Shown piece after piece: positions 31,268-39,699 of a stretch of 64,000 bases of DNA. Location of the stretch: contig NZ_BCQT01000026.1 in assembly GCF_001552215.1 (NCBI RefSeq), positions 124,001 through 188,000 on the forward strand, in the 5' to 3' direction. A model generated the notes under the pieces. That model did not search any database. It worked only from the letters and a program-made list of their open reading frames with translations, and was not told the DNA's origin. The stretch's first letter is position 1. Each line of letters opens with the position of its first letter. The stretch comes from Actinomadura macra NBRC 14102 (GTDB lineage Bacteria > Actinomycetota > Actinomycetes > Streptosporangiales > Streptosporangiaceae). The position numbers were made by a program, and so were the translations under genes.

Positions 31268-32233
31268 ATGAAGACGCGTCTCGCCGCCGTGGCCGCCCTC
31301 GCCGCCCTCGGCGGCGCCGTCACCGGATACCTGATCGCCCCATTACCCGGGGACGCCGCCGCCCGCCCGGTCGCGGCCCGCGCGAGCGGCACCCTGCACC
31401 TCGCACTGAACATGCCCGCCGGCGACCGCGCGAAGGCCGCCCGGCTCGGCTACGACCTGTTCGACGTCGATCCCGACGAGGGCGACATCGCCGCGCTGCC
31501 CGAGGGCGGCCGGGCCCTGCTCTGGGTCGGCAACACCACCTGCGGCGACTTCCAGATCGCCGACTCCTCCGCGTTCGCCGAGACCGTCAAGCGGTTCGCC
31601 CGGAACGAGCGCGTCTACGGCTGGTACCTCTCGGACGAGCCGAACCCCGCCGAGTGCCCCGGGATCGCCGCGAAGATCCGGGAGCGTGCCGACATCGTCC
31701 ACAGGCACGCGCCTGGGCAGAAGGCGTTCGCCTCGCTCACCGACTGGCCGATGCGGTCGCTCCGGCCGGCCGAGACCCATCTCGACCTCATCGGCCTCGA
31801 CCCCTATCCCTGCCGCGCGGACACGAAGGGCTGCGACCTCACGGCCATCGACACGATGGTCGGCCAGGCGGTCCGTGCCGGGTTCCCGCGCCCGATGATC
31901 GTCCCCGTCGTGCAGACGTTCGGGCAGTCCTGCAACGACGGCGAGCGGAACTGGCGGTTGCCCGACGGCGCGCAACTGAAGTCGATCCTGAACCGGTGGG
32001 ACCGGCTCGTCCCGAACCCGGCGTTCGACATCAGCTACTCGTGGGGGCGCCAGGACGCGTGGGCATGCCCGACCCTCGCCGACGCCGACGGGACGGGGGG
32101 CCGGCCCGACCTCCAGTCCGTGATGAAACGGCATAACCTGCGCAGAACAGGCCCGGCGCCGGCCGCTCCGTCCCGCACGCCCGCGACGCCCACGCCGCAA
32201 GGGCCCTGCCCGACCCCGTCAGAGACGTCCTAG
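31268..32233 (+). CDS. secreted TIM-barrel glycosidase-like protein (TTA codon in signal peptide)
   Basis: A 321-residue exported protein. The signal peptide is MKTRLAAVAALAALGGAVTG. The mature part resembles glycoside-hydrolase-like barrels: LNMPAGDRAKAARLGYDLFD, VYGWYLSDEPNPAECPGIAA (Glu/Asp pair after strand 4), LDLIGLDPYPCRADTKGCDL, MIVPVVQTFGQSC and FDISYSWGRQDAWACP. Six cysteines suggest disulfides. The family is not certain and no substrate can be named. ATG 31268 follows GGGAGAG and is preferred to ATG 31253. Codon 26 (31343-31345) is TTA, a rare codon here. The Pro/Thr-rich C terminus may be a spacer. Confidence 0.75.
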   Translation: MKTRLAAVAALAALGGAVTGYLIAPLPGDAAARPVAARASGTLHLALNMPAGDRAKAARLGYDLFDVDPDEGDIAALPEGGRALLWVGNTTCGDFQIADSSAFAETVKRFARNERVYGWYLSDEPNPAECPGIAAKIRERADIVHRHAPGQKAFASLTDWPMRSLRPAETHLDLIGLDPYPCRADTKGCDLTAIDTMVGQAVRAGFPRPMIVPVVQTFGQSCNDGERNWRLPDGAQLKSILNRWDRLVPNPAFDISYSWGRQDAWACPTLADADGTGGRPDLQSVMKRHNLRRTGPAPAAPSRTPATPTPQGPCPTPSETS

Positions 32234-32256
32234 ACGGTCGCGGGGGGTCTGGTGAA

Positions 32257-32270
32257 CGGGGCCTGCCCCG
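32257..32270 (+). terminator. possible short hairpin terminator
   Basis: CGGGG (32257-32261) and CCCCG (32266-32270) flank a 4-base loop 24 bp after the glycosidase-like gene. The stem is short and there is no T-run, so this is only a candidate. Confidence 0.3.
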
Positions 32271-32290
32271 GCTCTGGGATCCTGCTGGCC

Positions 32291-32704
32291 ATGACGGGGA
32301 CGACGCGACACCGGCTGGACCTGGAGGACGAGCGGCTGCTGGCGTTCTGGCGGGAACGGCATCTGTGCACACTGGTCACGATCCGCCCGGACGGCACGCC
32401 GCACGCGGTGCCCGTGGGCGCCACGCTGGACGCGGCCGCCGGACTCGTCCGGGTGATCACCTCGGGCGCGTCGGCGAAGGCGCGGCACGTCGGGCGGGCG
32501 GGATCGGGCGGGCTGCCCGTCGCGGTCGGCCAGGTGGACGGGCGCCGCTGGGCGACGATCGAGGGCCGCGCCGTGCTGCGGACGGACGCGGAGTCCGTGG
32601 CCGACGCCGAGCGCCGCTACGCCGAGCGGTACCGGCCGCCGCGCGCCAACCCGCAGCGTGTCGTCATCGAGATCGCGATCACCCGGGTGCTCGGCAATGT
32701 CTGA
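32291..32704 (+). CDS. PPOX-class (probably F420-binding) split-barrel oxidoreductase
   Basis: A 137-residue flavin/F420-binding split barrel: LAFWRERHLCTLVTIRPDGT, HAVPVGATLDAAAGLVRVIT, SGASAKARHVGRAG, VAVGQVDGRRWATIEGRAV and a C-terminal RVVIEIAITRVLG. The pattern fits the TIGR03618-type F420-dependent branch of the pyridoxamine-phosphate-oxidase superfamily; the substrate is unknown. ATG 32291 is chosen because the fold begins at RHRLDLEDER; GTG 32252 is an alternative. The stop overlaps the cobL start by 8 bp, so it is translated together with the cobalamin genes, though no link to the pathway is known. Confidence 0.8.
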   Translation: MTGTTRHRLDLEDERLLAFWRERHLCTLVTIRPDGTPHAVPVGATLDAAAGLVRVITSGASAKARHVGRAGSGGLPVAVGQVDGRRWATIEGRAVLRTDAESVADAERRYAERYRPPRANPQRVVIEIAITRVLGNV

Positions 32705-33884
32705 GGCCCCCTGGCCCGAGGTCACCGTCGTCGGTATCGGCGCGGACGGCTGGGACGGCCTGTCCGGTGCCGCCCGGGCGGCGTTCCGGGCGGCCGAGGT
32801 GGTGATGGGGGGCGCGCGGCAGCTCGGGCTGTTGCCGGACCTGCCCGGCGAGCGCGTCCCGTGGCCGTCGCCGATGCTGCCCGCGTTGCCCGGGCTCTTC
32901 GAGGCGCACCGGGGGCGGCGGATCGCGGTGGCGGCGAGCGGCGACCCGATGTTCTACGGCGTCGGGTCCGTGCTGGTCGGGTTGCTGGGTTCGGTGCGGG
33001 TGCTGCCGCACCCCTCGTCGGTGTCGCTGGCCTGCGCGCGGCTCGGCTGGCCGGTCGAGGACACCGAGGTCGTCAGCGCGGTGGGCCGTCCGCTGGCCGC
33101 GCTGAACGCGGTGCTGGCGCCGGGCCGCCGGGTGCTGGTGCTCAGCGCGGGAGCCGGGACGCCCGCTCAGGTCGCGGCCCTGCTGGAGGAGCGCGGCTAC
33201 GGCCGCAGCGAGCTGACCGTCCTGGAACGGCTCGGCGCGCCGGACGAGCGGGTCGGGCCCCTGCGCGACGGCGTCGACGCCCTCAACATCGTGGCCGTCC
33301 GCTGCCGCGGCGAGGGCGTGTCCCTCGCGCCGGGGCTGCCGGACGAGGCGTACGACCACGACGGGCAGCTCACCAAGCGGGAGGTCCGCGCGATCACCCT
33401 CGCCCGGCTCGGTCCCGTCCCGGGCGAGCTGCTGTGGGACGTGGGGGCGGGCGCGGGCAGCATCGCCGTCGAATGGATGCGGACGCACCGGTCGTGCCGC
33501 GCCGTCGCGATCGAGCGGGACCCCGAGCGCGCGGCGCGGGTCGGCACGAACGCCGCGTCCCTCGGCGTGCCCGGGCTGCGCCTGGTGATCGGCCCGGCGC
33601 CCGCCGCGCTCGCGGGCCTGGACGCGCCGGACGCGGTCTTCGTCGGCGGCGGCGTCACCGTCCCCGGCATGGTGGACACGTGCTGGGAGGCGCTCCGGCC
33701 GGGCGGGCGGCTGGTGGTGAACGCCGTCACCCTGGAGTCGGAGCAGGTCGTCGCCGAGGCCCGCGGGCGGCTCGGTGGCGAACTGACCAGGATCGCGATC
33801 AGCAGGGCCGCGCCGGTCGGCGGGTTCACGGGATGGAGGCCGATGATGCCGGTGACCCAGTGGACGGCGGTGCGGGAACGGTGA
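32697..33884 (+). CDS. cobL: precorrin-6Y C5,15-methyltransferase (CbiE-CbiT fusion)
   Basis: Bifunctional cobalamin enzyme, 395 residues. It methylates C5 and C15 of the corrin precursor and decarboxylates the acetate side chain. The CbiE half (about 1-200) has VVGIGADGWDGLSGAARAAF, RRIAVAASGDPMFYGVGS and HPSSVSLACARLGWP. The CbiT half (about 215-395) has DHDGQLTKREVRAI, LLWDVGAGAGSIAVEWMR (SAM site), CRAVAIERDPERAARVG and AVFVGGGVT. The start overlaps the PPOX gene, and the stop overlaps cobM (GTGA). Confidence 0.95.
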   Translation: MSEAPWPEVTVVGIGADGWDGLSGAARAAFRAAEVVMGGARQLGLLPDLPGERVPWPSPMLPALPGLFEAHRGRRIAVAASGDPMFYGVGSVLVGLLGSVRVLPHPSSVSLACARLGWPVEDTEVVSAVGRPLAALNAVLAPGRRVLVLSAGAGTPAQVAALLEERGYGRSELTVLERLGAPDERVGPLRDGVDALNIVAVRCRGEGVSLAPGLPDEAYDHDGQLTKREVRAITLARLGPVPGELLWDVGAGAGSIAVEWMRTHRSCRAVAIERDPERAARVGTNAASLGVPGLRLVIGPAPAALAGLDAPDAVFVGGGVTVPGMVDTCWEALRPGGRLVVNAVTLESEQVVAEARGRLGGELTRIAISRAAPVGGFTGWRPMMPVTQWTAVRER

Positions 33885-34621
33885 CGGTGCACTTCATCGG
33901 CGCCGGTCCGGGTGCCGCCGACCTGATGACCGTGCGCGGGCGCGACCTGATCGCCGCGTCGCCGGTCTGCCTCTACGCGGGGAGCCTCGTCCCACGCGAG
34001 GTGCTGGAGTGGTGCCCGGCGGGCGCGCGCGTGGTGGACACCGCGGCGATGGTGCTGGACGACATCGTCGCCGAACTGGTGGACGCGCACGCCCGGGGCC
34101 AGGACGCGGCGCGGCTGCACTCGGGCGACCCGTCGGTGTTCAGCGCCATGGCCGAGCAGATGCGCCGCCTCGACGCGGAGGGCGTCCCCTACGACGTGAC
34201 ACCGGGCGTCCCCGCGTTCGCCGCGGCCGCCGCCGCCCTCGGCCGGGAGCTGACCGTCCCGGAGGTGGCGCAGACCGTCGTGCTCACCCGGACGTCGGCG
34301 CGGGCCACCCCGATGCCGCCGGGCGAGGACCTCGGCACGCTCGGACGGAGCCGCGCCACGATGGTGCTGCATCTCGCCGTCCAGCGGATCGAGGCGGTGG
34401 TGGACGAGCTGACACCGAACTACGGTGCGGACTGTCCGGTGGCCGTCGTCGCCTGCGCGTCCCGTCCGGACGAGGTGGTGGTGCGGGGGACGCTGGCCGA
34501 CATCGCCGCACGGGTCCGTGCGGCGGGCATCAGCAGGACCGCCGTGATCATCGTCGGCGCGGTCCTCACGGCCACGGGCTTCACCGACAGCCACCTGTAC
34601 TCCGCGGCCCGCCGCCGTTGA
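33881..34621 (+). CDS. cobM: precorrin-4 C11-methyltransferase
   Basis: A 246-residue SAM-dependent methyltransferase of the corrin pathway. Marks include VHFIGAGPGAADLMTVRG, CLYAGSLVPREVLEWCP, ARLHSGDPSVFSAMAEQMRR, YDVTPGVPAFAAAAAALGRE, LTRTSARATPMP and SRPDEVVVRGTL. GTG 33881 overlaps the cobL stop by 4 bp. The 3' end is 10 bp from the end of convergent cbiD. Confidence 0.95.
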   Translation: MTVHFIGAGPGAADLMTVRGRDLIAASPVCLYAGSLVPREVLEWCPAGARVVDTAAMVLDDIVAELVDAHARGQDAARLHSGDPSVFSAMAEQMRRLDAEGVPYDVTPGVPAFAAAAAALGRELTVPEVAQTVVLTRTSARATPMPPGEDLGTLGRSRATMVLHLAVQRIEAVVDELTPNYGADCPVAVVACASRPDEVVVRGTLADIAARVRAAGISRTAVIIVGAVLTATGFTDSHLYSAARRR

Positions 34622-34631
34622 CGCCGCCTGC

Positions 34632-35690
34632 TCACGCGGATTCACCGGCACGGCCGACGATCGTTCCGGCGCGGTCGATGACCACGACGTCGACCGCGAC
34701 CGGCGCGCCGCGCAGGACGCCGAGCGCGGTGTCACGGGCCCGGGCGGCCACGAGATCCCCGAGCGGGACGCCCGCCCGCCCGCAGATCTGGAGGGCGTCC
34801 AGCGCGGTGTTGGCGGCCCGGACACGGCCGGCCGTGTCCGGGTCGCCGACCATCGAGGCGAGCAGCGCGAAGTCGACCTGGGAGCGCGCCGAGTGCAGGT
34901 CGAGGTGCCCGGCGGCGAGCTTGGCGAGCTTGCCGATACCGCCGGCGATCGTCAGCCTCGGCACCGGGTGCCGCCGCAGATACTTCAGGACGGCGCCGGC
35001 GAAGTCGCCCATGTCGAGCAGCGCCTCCTCGGGCAGGCCGTACAGTTCGGCGACGACCCGCTCGGACGTGCTGCCCGTCGCGCCCGCGACGTGGGTGCGC
35101 CCGGCCGCCCGCGCGACGTCGATGCCGCGCCGGATGCTGTCGATCCACGCCGAGCAGGAGTACGGGACGACGACGCCGGTCGTGCCGAGAATCGACAGCC
35201 CGCCGAGGATCCCGAGGCGCGGGTTCCAGGTCCTGCGGGCCAGTTCGGCACCGCCGTCCACGGAGATCTCCACGATCACGTCGGCGTCGCCGAGGACGTC
35301 CCGCATCATCTGCCGGGGCACAGGGTTGATCGCGGGCTCCCCCACGTCCAGCGGCAGGCCGGGCCGGGTCACGGTGCCGACGCCCGGGCCCGCGCGGAAC
35401 GCCACGCCGGTCCCCGGCGCGCCGCGCCGGACGGTCGAGCGGATGAGCGCGCCGTGCGTCACGTCCGGGTCGTCGCCGGCGTCCTTGACGATCCCGGCGG
35501 TCGCGAAGCCGTCGCCGATCTCCTCCACGGCCAGGGCGAACGCGGGCCGCTGCCCCTTCGGTAGCGTGATCTCCACCGGGTCGGGGAACTCGCCGGTGAG
35601 CAGCGCCGCGTGCGCGGCCTTGGTCGCGGCCGTCGCGCACGCGCCGGTCGTCCATCCGTAGCGGAGCCCTCCCGCGTCCGGCCTGCTCAC
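34632..35690 (-). CDS. cbiD: cobalt-precorrin-5B C1-methyltransferase
   Basis: A 352-residue enzyme placing a methyl group at C1 during ring contraction. Marks are GLRYGWTTGACATAATKAA, VEITLPKGQRPAFALAV, VKDAGDDPDVTHGA, GVGTVTRPGLPLDVGEPAIN, SILGTTGVVVPYSCSAWIDS and HVAGATGSTSERVVAELYGL. CbiD belongs to the cobalt-first (anaerobic) route, yet the neighbours are CobG and CobN of the late-cobalt route. GTG 35690 has GGTAGGGG upstream. Divergent from cobK with only 17 bp between the start codons. Confidence 0.95.
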   Translation of the reverse strand: MSRPDAGGLRYGWTTGACATAATKAAHAALLTGEFPDPVEITLPKGQRPAFALAVEEIGDGFATAGIVKDAGDDPDVTHGALIRSTVRRGAPGTGVAFRAGPGVGTVTRPGLPLDVGEPAINPVPRQMMRDVLGDADVIVEISVDGGAELARRTWNPRLGILGGLSILGTTGVVVPYSCSAWIDSIRRGIDVARAAGRTHVAGATGSTSERVVAELYGLPEEALLDMGDFAGAVLKYLRRHPVPRLTIAGGIGKLAKLAAGHLDLHSARSQVDFALLASMVGDPDTAGRVRAANTALDALQICGRAGVPLGDLVAARARDTALGVLRGAPVAVDVVVIDRAGTIVGRAGESA

Positions 35691-35707
35691 ACCCCTACCA
35701 TGCCCTC

Positions 35708-36445
35708 GTGACCATGCGCGTACTGCTGCTGGGCGGCACCGGCGAGGCCCGCAGGCTGGCGGCGGACCTTTCGGGCGACCCGTCCCGCGAGGTGATCAGT
35801 TCCCTGGCGGGCCGCACCGCCGCGCCGGACCTGCCACCGGGCCGCAGCCGGATCGGCGGCTTCGGCGGGCCGGACGGCCTCGCCGCCTGGCTGCGCGAGG
35901 AGCGGATCGACGCCGTGGTGGACGCGACGCACCCGTTCGCCGCGCTGATGACCGCCTCCGCCGTCGTGGCGGCCCGGCGCACCGGCGTGCCGCTGCTCGT
36001 CCTGCGCCGCCCCGGCTGGACGCCGGCACCCGGCGACGACTGGCGGCGCGTCCCGTCCCTGAAGGTCGCCGCGGCGACCCTGCCCGGCGAGCGGGTCTTC
36101 CTGACGACGGGCCGCAAGAACCTCGCCGCGTTCGCCGCGGACGCGCGTCGCTGGTTCCTCGTGCGGTCGGTGGATCCGCCCGAGCCGCCGGTGCCGCCGC
36201 GCATGGAGACCGTCCTCGCGCGGGGCCCGTTCACCGTGGGCGAGGAGCTGGCGCTGATGCGGCGCCACGCGATCGACACGCTGGTCACCAAGGACAGCGG
36301 CAGCGCGATGACGTCCGCGAAGCTCACCGCCGCCCGGACGCTGGGGCTCCCGGTCGTGATGGTCGACCGGCCGCCCGCCCCCGAGGGCGTGCCCGTCGTG
36401 GCGACGGTCGGGGAGGCGGCGGACTGGCTTGCGCGTCACGGGTAG
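35708..36445 (+). CDS. cobK: precorrin-6A reductase
   Basis: A 245-residue NADPH-dependent reductase of the corrin ring. Marks are MRVLLLGGTGEARRLAADL, VISSLAGRTAAPDLPP, GRSRIGGFGGPDGLAAWLRE, VVDATHPFAALMTASAVVAA, VFLTTGRKNLAAFA, LVTKDSGSAMTSAKLTAA and LPVVMVDRPP. Starts at GTG 35708 or ATG 35714. The 3' end overlaps convergent cobIJ by 10 bp. Confidence 0.94.
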   Translation: MTMRVLLLGGTGEARRLAADLSGDPSREVISSLAGRTAAPDLPPGRSRIGGFGGPDGLAAWLREERIDAVVDATHPFAALMTASAVVAARRTGVPLLVLRRPGWTPAPGDDWRRVPSLKVAAATLPGERVFLTTGRKNLAAFAADARRWFLVRSVDPPEPPVPPRMETVLARGPFTVGEELALMRRHAIDTLVTKDSGSAMTSAKLTAARTLGLPVVMVDRPPAPEGVPVVATVGEAADWLARHG

Positions 36446-37932
36446 CGGCGCGGCGTGAAGACCGTGGGGCGCCCGTCGCCCCGCTCGGCCACCCGTGTCC
36501 GGGACGAGCCGACCAGCAGCAGGCAGCGCATGTCGACGCCGTCCGCGCAGAGGTCGGCGAGCCGGACGACGCGGACGCTCTCCTCGGGGCCGCCGACATC
36601 GCGTCCGATGACGACGGGGGTGTCCGGGGACCGGTGCGCCAGCAGGACGTCCCGCGCCTTGGCCACCTGGGCGGTGCGGGTCCTGGACGCCGGGTTGTAG
36701 ATCGCGATCACGAGGTCGGCCGAGGCGGCGGCGGCCAGCCGCGCCTCGATGACGTCCCAGGGCTTGAGCCGGTCCGACAGCGACAGGACGCAGTAGTCGT
36801 GCCCGAGCGGCGCGCCGATCCGGGCCGCGACCGCGTTCGCGGCGGTCAGGCCGGGCAGGACCCGCACCGGGATGTCCTTCCAGCGGTCCTCGGCGGCCAC
36901 CTCCAGGACGGCGGCGGCCATCGCGAACACGCCCGGGTCGCCGGACGACACCACCGCGACCCGCCGCCCGCGTTCGGCCAGCGCCAGCGCGAACTCGGCA
37001 CGCTCGGACTCGACCCGGTTGTCGGACGCGTGGCGCTCCTGCCGGGGGTTGGGCGGGACGCGCGCCAGGTAGGGGCCGTAGCCGACCAGGTCGTCCGCCG
37101 CGGCCAGGGCGTCCTGCGCCTCGGGGGTCAGCCAGGCGCGTCCGGCGGGGCCGAGTCCGACGATCGCGACCTCGCCGGCGCCGTGCCCGGCCGCCCGCTC
37201 CGGCAGGCTCCGGCGCGTCCGCTCGTGCACCCGGCTCGGCAGGAGCGCCACGGAGAAGTAGGGGACGCTCGCGGGGTCCACGTCCGCGAGGGGCAGCGCG
37301 CGCTGCTCGTCGGTGGTGGCCCGCTCGACGTACCAGGCGTCGTCCAGGCGGCCGGCCTCGTCCAGGGCCTGCCGAACGTTCCCGAACGTCCGGCCGAGCT
37401 TGAGGATCGCGGCCGAGTCGGTCACGGCGAGACGGTGGGCCAGTTCGCCTGGCGGCAGCGTCCCCGGCAGGACGGTCAGCACCTCGTCGCGCTCGACCAG
37501 AGGCCGTCCCAGCTCGGCGGACGCCCCGCTGACCGAGGTGATGCCCGGTACCACCGTCGTCGGGTACCGCCCGTCCAGCCTCTTGTGAAGGTGCATGTAG
37601 GAGCCGTAGAAGAGCGGGTCGCCCTCGCAGAGCACGACCACGTCACGCCCGGCGTCGAGGTGCTCGGCCAGCCGGGCGGCGCACCGCTCGTAGAACTCCT
37701 CCAGGACACGCCGGTAGTCCCCGGTCGCCTCCGTCGTCACCGGGTAGATCAGCGGTTCCTCGATCTGCCCGTCCCGCAGATGCCCCGCGGCGATGGACCG
37801 GGCGATGCTGCGCCCGTGCCGGGCCGAGTGGTAGACGACCACCTCCGCGGCCTCGATCAGCCGGGCCGCCTTGAGCGTGATCAGCTCGGGGTCGCCGGGG
37901 CCGAGGCCCACGCCGTACAGGTGTCCGGTCAT
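36436..37932 (-). CDS. cobIJ: fused precorrin-2 C20- / precorrin-3B C17-methyltransferase
   Basis: A 498-residue fusion. The CobI half (about 1-240) has GHLYGVGLGPGDPELITLKA, VVLCEGDPLFYGSYMHLHKR and TVVPGITSVSGASAELGRPL. The CobJ half (about 250-498) has VAIVGLGPAGRAWLTPEAQ, LVGYGPYLARVPP, VAVVSSGDPGVFAMAAAVLE, VLPGLTAANAVAARIGAPLG and LVIAIYNPASRTR. The two steps flank the CobG reaction, and the fusion is common in actinobacteria. ATG 37932 shares one base with the cobH stop (TGATG). Longer frames to 38190 run through cobH and were rejected. Confidence 0.95.
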   Translation of the reverse strand: MTGHLYGVGLGPGDPELITLKAARLIEAAEVVVYHSARHGRSIARSIAAGHLRDGQIEEPLIYPVTTEATGDYRRVLEEFYERCAARLAEHLDAGRDVVVLCEGDPLFYGSYMHLHKRLDGRYPTTVVPGITSVSGASAELGRPLVERDEVLTVLPGTLPPGELAHRLAVTDSAAILKLGRTFGNVRQALDEAGRLDDAWYVERATTDEQRALPLADVDPASVPYFSVALLPSRVHERTRRSLPERAAGHGAGEVAIVGLGPAGRAWLTPEAQDALAAADDLVGYGPYLARVPPNPRQERHASDNRVESERAEFALALAERGRRVAVVSSGDPGVFAMAAAVLEVAAEDRWKDIPVRVLPGLTAANAVAARIGAPLGHDYCVLSLSDRLKPWDVIEARLAAAASADLVIAIYNPASRTRTAQVAKARDVLLAHRSPDTPVVIGRDVGGPEESVRVVRLADLCADGVDMRCLLLVGSSRTRVAERGDGRPTVFTPRRYP

Positions 37933-38552
37933 CACTCTTCCTCGCTGGCGATGGCGTTGACCGCGGCGGCGGTCATGGCGCTGCCGCCCCGCCGGCCCCG
38001 CACGACCAGGTACGGCAGGCCGGACGCGGCGAGCGCCTCCTTGGACTCGGCCGCGCCGATGAACCCGACCGGGACGCCGATCACCGCGGCCGGGACGCCC
38101 GCGCCGTCCGCGACCATCTCCAGCAGCCGGAACAGGGCCGTCGGCGCGTTCCCGATCGCCACCACCGACCCGGCGAGCCGGTCGCGCCACAGCTCCAGGG
38201 CGGCGGCGCTGCGGGTGGTGCCGAGTTCCCTCGCCAGCCCCGGCACACGGGGGTCGCCGAGTGTGCAGACCACGTCATTGTCCGCCGGCAGCCGCGCGCG
38301 CGTCACCCCGGCCGCGACCATGCGCGCATCGCAGAAAACGGGCCGTCCGTCCACCAACGCCGCCCGCGCCGCCGCCACCGCCCCGGGCGCGTACCCGAGA
38401 TCCTGCACCAGGTCGGTCATCCCGCACGCGTGGATCATGCGGACGGCGACCCGGGCGACGTCCTCGGGCAGGCCCGCGAGGTCCGCCTCCGCCCTGATGG
38501 TCGCGAACGACCGCCGGTAGATCTCCGCACCGTCGCGGACGTAGTCGATCAC
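37932..38552 (-). CDS. cobH: precorrin-8X methylmutase
   Basis: A 206-residue enzyme moving the methyl group from C11 to C12 to form hydrogenobyrinate. Marks are VIDYVRDGAEIYRRSFATIR, VAVRMIHACGMTDL (with the catalytic His), FCDARMVAAGVTRARLPADN, VVAIGNAPTALFRLLEM, AAVIGVPVGFIGAAESKEAL and VRGRRGGSAMTAAAVNAI. GTG 38552 has GGAGGAG upstream and overlaps the cobG stop by 4 bp. Middle gene of cobG-cobH-cobIJ. Confidence 0.96.
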   Translation of the reverse strand: MIDYVRDGAEIYRRSFATIRAEADLAGLPEDVARVAVRMIHACGMTDLVQDLGYAPGAVAAARAALVDGRPVFCDARMVAAGVTRARLPADNDVVCTLGDPRVPGLARELGTTRSAAALELWRDRLAGSVVAIGNAPTALFRLLEMVADGAGVPAAVIGVPVGFIGAAESKEALAASGLPYLVVRGRRGGSAMTAAAVNAIASEEE

Positions 38553-39679
38553 TCGCTCCTCCGTGTCGTCGCGACGGCCGCCGCCGTCGCCGTCAGGTCG
38601 CCCGTGCGCACCGTCCCATCGAGCCGCACCTCGTACCCGCCGGGCGTCGCCACGACCGCCACGTGCCGGTCGGCCGGGCGCCCGCACTGCCGCTCGCAGC
38701 CCGACCAGTGCACCGGCAGCCCGCCCGCGGCCCGCGTCCGGGCGGCGTCGGCGCGGACGTCCGTCAGCGACTTGGCGCAGCCCGGCCGCCCCGCGCAGGA
38801 GGTGAGTCCGTCCCACTCCGGCGCGGTGACCAGGCCAGGGAAGTGTGGCACGTCCGAAAGATCCGGAATCACGACCCCCCGCCACGGAGTGACAATGATC
38901 TCTCCGGCGCCGTGCAGCGGCGCCGGGTCGAGGCGGCCGAGCGGGACGAGCCCGGAGAACGCCGTCCGCCCGTCTCGCTGCGGGATCGCGCCCAGCGCCG
39001 TCCGCCGTGGAGCCACCGGAACGGCCACGGGCTCCGCACGCGCACCGGGCAGCGGAAGCCCGCCGGCCAGCTCGGCCACCCGCCACTCCCCCGTCCGGAC
39101 GCGCAGGAACGCACGCGCGGCGCTGAGCGCGAGATCGACCGCCTCCTCGGGACGGGCCCGGAGCCCGCTGTCGGCACCGGCGAGGACGAGGGCCATCTCG
39201 TCAGCGCCCACGGCGTAGAGCCCGACGTCACCGCGCATCGCGATGACATCGCCGCGCCCGTCGTCCAGGGTGAACAGGAACCGTCCGGGCAGTTCGGCCA
39301 GCCCGGGGTCGGCGCACAGCTCCGCGTCGAGTCGCGCGACGAGGGGCCGGACGTCGAGCAGCCCGGCCCCGTCCCGCCCGCTGAGCACGCTCGCGGCGAT
39401 GTTCCGGACCCGCTCATGCGTGGTGGACGGCAGCAGGCCGGCGGCGCGCAGCCGCGCGCCGAGCTCCCGTTCCGCACCGTCCGAGAGCCCCCTGACCTGC
39501 ACGTTGGCCCGCGAGGTGAGCTCAAGGAACCCATCCCCGAGCTCCGCGGCGGCCGCCGCGAGCACCGCGAACCGCGGCCCGCTGATCACCCCGCCGGGCA
39601 GCCGGACGCGCGCCAGTCCGCCATCGGCGGCGGCATGCACCCGCACCAACCCCGGACACCCGTCCGCCCCAGCACGCAT
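38549..39679 (-). CDS. cobG: precorrin-3B synthase (oxygen-dependent)
   Basis: A 376-residue protein of the sulfite/nitrite-reductase-like fold. CobG uses oxygen and an iron-sulfur centre to hydroxylate precorrin-3A in the aerobic pathway. Marks are DGFLELTSRANVQVRGL, RNIAASVLSGRDGAG, a second ferredoxin-like repeat, and the cluster cysteines in LTSCAGRPGCAKSLTDV and WSGCERQCGRP. It is first of the leftward cobG-cobH-cobIJ operon. The start lies 20 bp beyond the end of the propeller-protein gene, which reads in the same direction. Confidence 0.93.
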   Translation of the reverse strand: MRAGADGCPGLVRVHAAADGGLARVRLPGGVISGPRFAVLAAAAAELGDGFLELTSRANVQVRGLSDGAERELGARLRAAGLLPSTTHERVRNIAASVLSGRDGAGLLDVRPLVARLDAELCADPGLAELPGRFLFTLDDGRGDVIAMRGDVGLYAVGADEMALVLAGADSGLRARPEEAVDLALSAARAFLRVRTGEWRVAELAGGLPLPGARAEPVAVPVAPRRTALGAIPQRDGRTAFSGLVPLGRLDPAPLHGAGEIIVTPWRGVVIPDLSDVPHFPGLVTAPEWDGLTSCAGRPGCAKSLTDVRADAARTRAAGGLPVHWSGCERQCGRPADRHVAVVATPGGYEVRLDGTVRTGDLTATAAAVATTRRSE

Positions 39680-39699
39680 GACCGGATCCTACGACCGGT

